Assembly: GCA_015680685.1 (NCBI GenBank) | Contig: MNCI01035290.1 | Coordinates: 36,854 to 100,853 of the forward strand | Source of the DNA: Gnetum montanum | Taxonomy: Eukaryota; Streptophyta; Gnetopsida; Gnetales; Gnetaceae | Reading direction: 5' to 3' | Length of the DNA: 64,000 nt | Part shown: positions 49,701 to 59,640 of the stretch, piece by piece | Layout of the letters: each line of letters opens with the position of its first letter | Numbering within the stretch: the stretch's first letter is position 1 | Position numbers and translations under genes: made by a program | The notes under the pieces: generated by a model | Seen by the model: only the letters and a program-made list of their open reading frames with translations | Told to the model about the DNA's origin: nothing | Databases searched by the model: none

Positions 49701-50822
49701 ACAAATGTTTGAGTCTCATTCCTTGAAAATATATTATTTTTACTACCTAACACTCTATCTCTATTTTTCAAGAAATAATCTTTAGTTGTGCAGTCACTTA
49801 ATGTTGTATTTTGGTATCTAGAAGCCTACATCTTGTGAGGCTTGTTTCTTTATCCTTGGGTGTGATTATCTAGGATGTTTCGATATTTGAGCCACCACTG
49901 ATGGCTCTATGGGATTGAAATATCCCATCTAAAAATGATATCATATTATTTCATGAAAATGGTTGCATTGATTTGGAGTGGTTGAGGTAGCAGAGCATCT
50001 TGACATCCCCACTGGGTAGCGTAAGGTGCATGCTTTCTCTACCTGATCATCGATTCGATCACTTAGTAGCACATGGGTGGTAGTTGCTAGTTCACTTGGA
50101 CATGCCTAGGAATGAAGAGGGTGTATGCTCTCTTGTTCTTCATGCACTTGCAGGTGCCTCGCTATTCATTGCAGATTGGGGGTTCTAATATTCGGGGTGA
50201 CCATTTCATGGTTATATCATCTCAAAAATAAGCTTTCATGGATTCAAAGGCTCATGTTGTACCTTTCTTTGGAGTAACTTGTCAAGTTTCAGAGCATGCT
50301 CATCCTTGGCAGTAAGTTCTCCAAGGGTTAGATGTAGTCGGATGGATGTTTGAAGCTCATGTCTCAAAAATATATTATTTTGGCTATGCAACACTCTGTC
50401 TCTAGGTTTCACAAAGGATTTTTTGGTTGTGTGGTCACTTAACACCAAATTCAGGTATCTGGAAGCCTACATCATATGAGGCTTATTTCTTTATCCTTGG
50501 GTGTGATTGTTCTAGATGTTGTAATATTGGAGCCATCACGGATGGCTCTACAAGATTGAAAGATCCCCTTTGAAAATGATATTTTATGATTTCATGCAAA
50601 TGGTTGCATTGATTTGGTGTGGTTAAGGAAGTAGAGCATCTTGATGCCCCGACGAGGTAGTGTCAGGTGCATGCTCTCTCTACCGTCTCACCAATTCAAT
50701 CATTTAATAGTGCATGGGTGGTAGTTGTGAGTTCACTTGGATGTGCCGAGGAACAAAGAGCATGTACACTCTATTTTTCTCCATGCATTTGTGGGTGCCT
50801 CACTATTCATTGTAGATCATGG
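46701..50822 (+). repeat. ~640-bp tandem repeats in the 5' ETS, unit 2 (six plus a partial)
   Basis: The ATTGAAAGATCC-type word is found near 46719, 47353, 47990, 48631, 49268, 49911 and 50551, giving periods of about 634-643 bp. The copy number equals that of unit 1 and no unit has the 50-bp loss seen there. The last copy is partial and stops at the 222-bp repeats. Confidence 0.9.
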
Positions 50823-51480
50823 GTTCCCTCTTTTTGCATTAAGATGAGATTTGACCAACATTCTAAGCATTGGTTCAAAGTGGTTGCATTGCTGGGATAC
50901 ATCTATCACCCTGATGCTTAAATAGAGAGAGGATGGAAATTTCCTTTCCCTTGAGGAGAGTGTGATTTTGAAGTGGTGCCTATGGCTGATCTTCGTTTGG
51001 CATTCATAATGTGAAAATAGTTGCATTTTCCTCGGTATGGAACATGTTCTATCTTGTTGCGTTGAGATGAGAGTCGAACCACGTTTTGAGCATTGGTTCA
51101 CAATGGTTGCATTGCTAGGATGCCATCCCTCACCATGGTGGTTGAATAAAGAGAGGAAGGAAACATCATCACCCTCTAGAATAATGCAATTTTGAAGTGG
51201 TGCCTATGGCCGATCTTCATTTGGCATTCATAATGTCATGATAGTTTCATGTTCCTAGGTAGGGCACATATTTGCTCTTGTTGCATTGAGATGAGATTAG
51301 AATCATGTTATGAGCATTTTTTATAGTGGTTATATTGCTGGGATGCATCCCTTACCTTGATGTTGGATAGTGAGGATGGAAACATTTTGGCCCTTGAGGA
51401 GAATCCAATTTCAAAGGGGTGCCTATGGCTAATTTTTGTTTCATATTAATAGTGTTGATGATGGTTGCATGTACCTTTTG
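50823..51480 (+). repeat. ~222-bp tandem repeat in the 5' ETS, unit 2 (three copies)
   Basis: Copies start near 50823, 51045 and 51269. The shared words are TTGAGATGAGA, GCTGGGATGCATCCCT-like and GTGCCTATGGC. Unit 1 has two copies. Confidence 0.8.
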
Positions 51481-52219
51481 ATGGCACATGTCTTATGTTG
51501 TGATGTGAACAATGCCTTCGACATTAGTTCATAGTTAGTTTTGCTTTGTTGGGATACATCTCCTATTTTGTAGGACATGATAGTGGCTAAGCACGTGAAA
51601 ATGGCTACATCAATTTGGTGTGGTTGTGATAGGAGAGCATCTCAATGCCCCCATGGGGTAGTGTTGGATTCATGTTTTCGTTTCTTGATCATGGATTTGA
51701 CCACTCAGTAGCACGTAAGTGGTAGATGTGAGTTCATGTGCAGGTGTTGGGGAATGAAGAGGACTTAGGTTCTCTTGTCCTTCATGCACAATCATATGCC
51801 TCATTCTTTAGTGGATGCCCCAAGGTTACCTTGGACGGTGCGGCATGTACTGCTTCCTGCATGGAACTTTGTTCTCATGGAGAAGCATTTTTGAGGAAGT
51901 GCTCTTGGGTCCAATTATTCTACCAAGGATGTAAAAACCTGTAGGCATACCTCGATGTTGGACATTTATGTAAGAATGCTAGATGGTATGAGAGGTAAGC
52001 TATGTGCTTGTGCAATTCCCTTGACACTTGCACATCTATGTTCAAGAGAAAGGTTGTGTTTGTTGCTAGTTGTAGTGTCATGTTTCCTAAGTATGTAATT
52101 GCACAAACTAGGGAACGGTGCACGTGAAAGATGTTGTTCAAAATCAATGTGTGGAGGGTTGTTCATGCCTTCCAAGTAAGGAAGGATGATGGTGCCCACC
52201 GTATGAGTGCCCATGGCAT
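51481..52219 (+). other. 5' ETS just upstream of 18S, unit 2
   Basis: Single-copy counterpart of 23751-24441. No gene is seen. Confidence 0.65.
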
Positions 52220-54033
52220 TACTTGGTTGATCCTACCAGAAGTCATATGCTTGTCTCAAAGATTAATCCATGCATGTCTAAGTGTGAACTACTTCAAATG
52301 GTGAAACTGCAGATGGCTCATTAAATAAATTATAGTTTCTTTGATGGTACCTTACTACTTGGATAACTGTAGTAATTCTAAAGCTAATACATGTAGCAAA
52401 TCTTGACTCTTAGAAGGGATGCATTTATTAGATAAAATTCCAATGCAATCTTGCTCGTTTGCTTGGTGAATCATGGTAACTAGATGGATTGCACGACCCT
52501 TGTGTTAGTGATGCTTCATTCAAATTTCTGCCCTATTAACTTTTGATGGTAGGATAGAAGCCTACCATGGTTGTGAAGGGTGACCAAGAATTAGGGTTTG
52601 GTTCTAGAGAGGGAGCCTAAGAAATAGCTACCACATCCAAGGAAGGTAGTAGGTGTGCAAATTACCCAATCCTGAGATGGGGAGGTAGTGACAATAAATA
52701 ACATTACCGAGCTCATCGAGTCTAGTAATTGGAATGAGTACAATTTAAACCCCTTAACGAGGATCCATTGGGGGGTAAATATAGTGCCAGTAGCCATGGT
52801 AATTCTAGCTCCAATAGCATATATTTAAGTTTTTATAGTTAAAAAGCTCATATTTGGATCTTGGGATGGGGCGGTTAGTCCGTTGATCCAATGTGCATTG
52901 ATTGCTCCATTCCTTCTATTGGTGACATGGTCCTAGCCTTAATTGGCTCGGTCATGGCTCCAACGCTATTACTTTGAAAAAATTAGAGTGCTCAAAGCAA
53001 GCCTATTATTTGAATACATTAGCATGGAATAATGTAATAGGATTTTGATCTTGTTGTGTTGGCCTTTAGGATTGGAGTAATGATTAATAGGAACTGTTGG
53101 GGGCATTCATGTTTCATTGTCAAAGGTGAAATTCTTGGATTTATGAAAGATGAACTACTATGAAAGAATTTTCTAAGGATGTTTTCATCAATCAAGAATG
53201 AAAGGTGGGGGATTAAAGATGAATAGATACCATCCTAGTATCAACCATAAATGATGTCAACTAGGGATTGGCAAATGCTGATTTTAGGACTCCATCAACA
53301 CCTTCTGAGAAATCAAAGTGTTTGGATTCCAAGGGGAGTATGGTCACAAGGCTAAAACCTAAAAGAATTGATAGAAGATCACCACCGAGAGTGTATCCTA
53401 TGGATTAATTTGAATCAACATAGAAAAACTTATCAAGTCTAGACATACTAAGGATTTATAGATTAAGAGCTCTTTCTTGATTGTATGGGTGGTGGTGCAT
53501 GGACGTTCTTAGTTGGTGGAGTGATTTGTCTAGTTAATTTTATTAATGAATGAGACCTTAGCTTGCTAACTAGCTACATGGAGGTATGACCTTCATGGAT
53601 AGCTTCTTAGAGGAACTATGGCCTCTCAGGCCATGGAAGTTTGAAGTAATAATAGGTCTATGATGCCCTTAGATGTTCTGGGCCACATACATGCTACACT
53701 GATGCATTCAATGAGCTTCTTTCCTTGGTATGAGAAGATCAGGAAATCTTGTGAAAAGGAATCATGATGGGAATATATTTTTTTAATTATTAGTATTCAA
53801 CAAGGAATTCCTAGTAGGAATGAGTCATTAGCTCACATTGACTATGTCCTTGGCCTTTGTACACATCACTTGTCACTCCTATCGATTGAACGATCTAGTG
53901 AAATGTTTGGATTATGGTGACGATGATGGTTTCCCCATCATTGACATCATGAGAGGCTCATTGAACCTTATTGTTTAGAGGAAGGATAAGTCATAACAAG
54001 ATTACTGTAGGGGAACTTGTGGTAGGATCATTG
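52220..54033 (+). rRNA. 18S rRNA, full length but decayed (probable pseudogene), copy 2
   Basis: It runs from TACTTGGTTGATCC to AGGATCATTG, 1,814 bp, one base off copy 1. The 530 loop reads GCCAGTAGCCATGGTAA (52786-52802), a different set of lesions from copy 1. The region after TTGTACACA reads TCACTTGTCACTCC. Near the 3' end GTAACAAGGTTTCCG has become ATAACAAGATTACTG. Some stretches, such as GGCAAATGCTGATTTTAGGA, are closer to normal than in copy 1. It is followed by a unit without 5.8S. Confidence 0.95.
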
Positions 54034-54959
54034 ATGCACACATGCTTTTGTCTCATTAGTTACAGTCTTGTGCTCTCATTGCACTGATGAAGAATGCTTG
54101 GCGAAACTTGTGTGAGGCATCCACGATGGTGGTGCCACATCAGGATGGGACTTCATGCAATGCTCATGGGAAAAGCATTCACTTGGTAGGGGCATGAGAT
54201 GTTACATCTGAATTACACCTTGTACATTCGATAGATCGATGCCCCGAAGGGCACATCATCACCTAGGTAGATTTCAAGGGAAAAAAAGGGGATTGATGTA
54301 GAACGTTTGAAGAAGTGGGCTTAGGTTCCCTCCTGATGAAGGACATGTCAACCACAGTCACCATCATCCATCAAGGATAGGTAGGAAGATGTTCATTTTG
54401 GTAGTGGCAACCCATGAACGAAGCGTCTACACCTCGGTGAGGAAATCATGGTGGTTCTCAAGCTCTACATTCATGATCGGTGAGCATGTTGCAAATAGCT
54501 TTAAAAATACAAGGATAGATGCGAGGGTGACATACAAGGGCCACTCTTTTTTTTCCTAGCCATATAGTTCTATGAAGAGAGGGGCACACGGGAGGGAGGG
54601 GATAAGACGCAATGGTTGGATGTAGTTCTCTTCTCCCATCACATGTGTTCTAGGTGAACGCCTATCCTTGACCTCTAGGTTGCAGGGTACATTGTTGCTT
54701 TGGGAAAATGTGGGATAGTTGGGGGCATTGCACTAAATAGCTATAGTGTTGGTGCTTTATGGATTCTCATCTTGCCCATCTATGATTGCATAGTAGGGTT
54801 ATCATTCGGAGGGTGTTTGTCCACCTTGTTTAGATGTTGACACTGGTCACATCCATTGGGTTTCACTTGCTTCTCTTTCCCCAATGCAAGGAATTAAGTG
54901 GCACCAAGGATGTGACAAATTTCTACCACATCACTGCGATGGTCAACTAGGGTTTGTGC
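54034..54959 (+). other. ITS1, copy 2, truncated at its 3' end
   Basis: About 925 bp up to a deletion breakpoint near 54957-54962. It holds about 200 bp (54410-54620) that copy 1 lacks, including a T run at about 54547 and GGGAGGGAGGGGATAAG. The 5.8S that should follow is gone. Confidence 0.8.
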
Positions 54960-56798
54960 CCTTTGAGGGATGGGTCTTGTGGCTCCTACGTGCTTAGGAT
55001 GCAGATTCCATGGGCTTTCAATTTGATCCATCTTGAAACATAGACCAAGGAGACTAACATGCATGTGAGTCATCAGGTTTGGAAACCCACACAGTGCAAG
55101 GAAGCTAAAAGGTGGGATCTATGAGTAGATGCAGAGCACCATCCACTAACCTTGATCTTGTTGAGAAGGGTTCAAGTGAGAGCATGTCTGTTGGGATCTA
55201 AAAGATGGTGAACTATGCTTGAGTAGGGTGAAGACAAATGAAAATCTAGTGGAGGCCCATTGCGATATTGACATGCAAATCGTTCATATAACTTAGGTAT
55301 AGGGGCAAAAGACTAATTGAATCATCTAGTAGCTAGTTTCCTCTAAAGTCTTCCTCAAGATAGCTAGAGCTTGCATTCTTGAGTTTTATCAAGTAAGGAA
55401 AATGATTAGAGGCATCAGGGGTGCAACGCCCTCAACCTATTCTCAAAATTTAAATAGGTGAAATAGCACAGCTTCCTTGGTGAGCCACGTCAACAAATTG
55501 AGAGCTCCACGTAGGCCATTTTTGGTAAGTAGAACTAGCGATGAAAGCTAAATCAAAAGTCAAGCTATGGTGCCTAACTATATGCTAAACCAGAACCCAT
55601 AAAGGATGTTGATTGATTAGGATAGTAGGACAATGATCATGGAAGTTGAAATCTTCTTAGGAGTATATAACAACTCACCAGTCAAATCAACTAGCTTCAA
55701 AAATGGATGGTGGTTAAGTGCACCATCTATGCTTGACCATTAGGGCAAGTTCTAGGCCTTGATGAGTAGGAGGATGCAAGGGTCATTGCAAAGCCTAGGG
55801 TGTAAGCCTGGGTGGAGTGGCCTCGAGTGTAGAGCTTGGTGTTAGTAGCAAATATTCAAATGAGAACTTTGACAACTGACATGGAGAAAGGTTCCATGTG
55901 AATAGCACTTAGACATGGGTTATTCAATCCTAAGATATGTGGGAGCCCTTTCTAATGTGTGTACTCCACATGATCTCTTGAAAGGAAATTAGGTTAACAT
56001 TCCCAAACTTGGACATGCCAGTGGACAAAAACGTCAGGAAATCTAAAGATGCCAACAAGGGCCCAGGGAAGAGTTACCTTTTCTTTTCAATAGCCTACCC
56101 ACCTTGAAATCGACTTAATCAGAGATACGGTCAAGCATTTGGAAGAGCATCACATGTTCTATAGTGTCCGGTGCACCCTCGAAAACCCCTAAAAATTTAG
56201 AGAACTAAGTACCATTCATGCCTAATCATACTCATAACCACATCAGGTCTCCATGGTGAATAGCCTCTGGTCCATAGAATAATGTAGGTAAGGAAAGTAG
56301 GAAAAATGGATCTGTAACTTCAAGAAAAGGTTTAGATTTGAGGGTTTGGCCTAGGGATCTATGCCCTAAACTTGTGGGCTATCAAGGGCCTACCTAAGTC
56401 ACTTCCATGGTGATGGTGGGCTATTGCATGCTAATCGAGTGATAGATGCAAAGCACCCTCCCCTCCTCCATAGGGGAGGGATTTCCCTAGGCAACAAAAA
56501 ACAAGCTTAGAACTAGCTTAGACAAGGGGAATTTGACTAACTAATTAAAATAAATAACTATAATGGTCCTTGTGGATGCTGATGTAATGTGATTTCTACC
56601 CACTTCTCTAAATGTCAAAGTGAAGAAATACAACCAAGCATAGGTAAATAGCGGGAATAACTATGACTCTCTTAAGGTAGCCAAATTCCTTGTCATCTAA
56701 TTAGTGATGCATATAAATGGGTTAATGAGATTCCCATTGTCCCTACCTACTATCTAGTGAAACCATAGCCAAGGGAACATGCTTGGTAGAATCAGCAA

Positions 56799-56831
<33 letters not shown>

Positions 56832-57805
56832 TGACTTTGTGAAATGACTTAAGAGGTGTAGAGTAAGTGGGAGTCACTCATAGTGCAAGTGAAATACCAC
56901 TAATTTTAATGTTATTTTATTTACTCCATTGGTTTGGAATGGGTCATGGCCCTCACTTTTAGATCCAAGATGCACCTTGGCACGTTGATCTACATGGAAG
57001 ATAGAGTTAGGTGGGGAGTTTGGCTGGGGAAGCACATCTATTAAAAGATAATGTAGGTGTTCTAAGATGAGCTCAATGGGAACAAAAATCTCATGTGGAA
57101 TAGAAGGGTAAAAGCTCATTTGATTTTTATGTTTAGTACAAATACAAACCATGAAAGCATGGCCTATTAATCCTTGAGATCTTTAGAATTTAAATCTAGA
57201 GGTGTCAAAAAAGTTACCATAGTGATAACTGGCTTGTGGCAGACAAGCGTTCATAGTAATATTTCTTTTTGATCCTTCAATGTTGAATCTTCCTATGATT
57301 GTGAAGTAGAATTCACCAAGTGTTGGATTGTTCACCCACCAATAGGGAACATGAGCTAGGTTTAGACCATCATGAGATAGGTTAGTCTAACCCTATTGAT
57401 GATGCATGACATGATAGTAATTCAACTTAGTATGAGAGGAACTATTGTTTCACACAATTGGTCATCATGTTGGGTTGAAAAGCCAGTGACATGAAGCTAC
57501 TGTGTGTCAGATTATGACTAAACACCTCTAAGTCAGAATCCATACTAGAGGCAATGCCTCTTTTCTTGTCAGTTTCTACATGACTTGTGGTAGGGGCAGC
57601 TTCATTGCTCCTGTTGGCATGTGTCAATGGTACCCCCTGGTCCTACATGCATGGTGGGGTACTAGGGACCATGAAATTTCATTTCAAGAGGTTGACAAGA
57701 AGAATCCTTTGTAGATTACTTAAATACACAATGGGGTATTGTAAGTGGAAGATTGGTCATGCTACTATGATCCATTGAGATTCATCTTCTTATCATCAAG
57801 ATTTG
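54960..57805 (+). pseudogene. 26S rRNA lacking its first ~595 nt, decayed (copy c)
   Basis: 26S homology begins at CTTTGAGGGATGGGTC, which corresponds to 28036 in copy b, and then continues colinearly to the 3' end. The sarcin-ricin loop reads AGTATGAGAGGA (57429-57440). Without the 5' domain, which pairs with 5.8S, and without a 5.8S gene, this unit could not make a large-subunit RNA even if transcribed. Confidence 0.94.
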
Positions 57806-58239
57806 TGATCATAGTCTCCCCCCTCATCCTCTTCTTTCACTTTTACTTCACACACTTGGCCATGTTCCATTCCATAGAAATCATCATCTTGTGGGGGTCA
57901 GTGGATAGGGGTCATGCATTTTTTTAAGAGATGGGTATATTCCCCTTCATGGGCACATGGATCATTAGATACACACACACATGCATACATGGTCCCCTTC
58001 TTCTAGGTCAAATCCTAGTCGGCAGCCTTGGAGTCTAAATATGTTTTTTGATCTTGTGATCGGGAACCTCACCTAGGTGGGGGACTTTGTTCATTTGCAT
58101 CATTGGCATGGAACATCCCCTACTTGTGAGGTTGCATAGAGTAGGAGACCACAACTGACAAATACTCTTTGCATGAAACACTCTTGATGACCATAAGGTT
58201 CCTACTTTTGGCTGTAACCAACTCAATGAAGCTCTTAAT
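57806..58239 (+). other. 3' ETS / start of IGS-3
   Basis: Third copy of the conserved post-26S spacer, with a short CA tract at about 57970-57980. Confidence 0.7.
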
Positions 58240-59140
58240 CATTGGCCAAGAAAAGACCCCCTCTAGGCCAAAGGATTGATCTAATGGATGCTCATGTCCA
58301 ATTTCTCACCTAATAGACCCTCAGGATCAACTGTAGGAAAAACGGACCCTCAAGACCAACCAAGTCTTGGCCACATGGACCCTTAGGACCAAGGTTTGGC
58401 CCAACATACCCTCTAGATCATATGCTATCCAAACAAACCCTTTGGACCAAATGGTTCACCCAACACACCCTCCAAACAAACTATTGCCCACATGGACCCT
58501 CGAGACCAAGGGTTGACCCAACAGACCCTTAAGGCTAACTATAGGTAGAACAAACCCTCAAGATGAAGGGTTGGCCCAAGGGATTCTTAGGACCAAGTGT
58601 TGGTGCAATGGACCCTCGAGATCGGCCATTCACCAAATGGCCCCTCGTGACCAAGTGTTGACCAAACAAGCCCTCATGACCAACAGTTGGTCCAATGGAC
58701 CCTCACAACCAAGAGTTGGCCAAATAGATCCTCATGACCAACGGTTGGCCCAACAGACCCTCGTGAGCAATGATTGACTCAATGGACCCTGGTGACCTAG
58801 TGTTGGCCAAACAAACCCTCATGACCAAGTGTTGGCCAAATGGACCCTCATGACCAACGGTTGGCCCAACAGAGCCTCGTGACCAAGTATTGACCAAATA
58901 GATCCTCATGACCAATGGTTGGCCCAACGAACCCTCCTGACCAAGTGTTGGCCAAACAAACCCTTGTGACCAAGTGTTGGCCAAATGAACCCTCATGACC
59001 AACGATTGGCCCAATGGACCCTCATTACCAAGTGTTGGCCACATGGACCCTCATGACCAAGTGTTGGCCAAATGGACCCTCATGACCAATTGTAGGCAAA
59101 ATGAACCCTCAGGACCAATAGTTGGCTGAACATACCCTCA
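58240..59140. repeat. 29-bp minisatellite (type A), IGS-3
   Basis: About 0.9 kb of 29-bp units. The first third has the CTCGAGACC/CTTAGGACC variants also seen in IGS-1, and the rest has the CTCATGACC type that dominates IGS-2. Confidence 0.9.
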
Positions 59141-59640
59141 CCACAAAATTTATTATAAGGGTGTAGGATGGTTTGGCTAAACCTAGCCCAATCAACATAT
59201 ATGGGAAGAGGTAGCATTCTCCCTAGGAGCACTGCATAGTGCTCTCCATGGGAGCACCTCACATGGCTATGCTAGCAAGAGCACTCTCATGGAAGAGCAC
59301 TTGCAAGAGCACTCTCCCTTGGGACCAAGTGTTGGCCAAACTGAGCTTCAGGACCAATTGTAGGAAAAATGGACTAATGTGACCAAAGGTTTAGCCAACG
59401 TACCCTCATGACCAAATTTATAATGGTGTAGGATGGTTTGGCTGAACTTGGCCTAATAAACATATATGGGGATAGATAGCATTCTCCTTGGGATTACTGC
59501 ACAATTCTCTCTTGATAGTGCTCTCCATGGGAGTACCTCACATAGCTATGCTAGCAAGAGTGCTCTCACAAGAGTGCCTCATGCAATGCTTGTGAGAGAA
59601 CTCTCCCTAGGAGTGCCTCATGTTGTGCACATGATGGTGT
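59141..59640 (+). repeat. Two composite promoter-like modules, IGS-3
   Basis: Modules start near 59141 and 59410, with TATATGGGA near 59199 and TATATGGGG near 59463. The layout is as in the other spacers, but there are only two modules. Confidence 0.8.
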
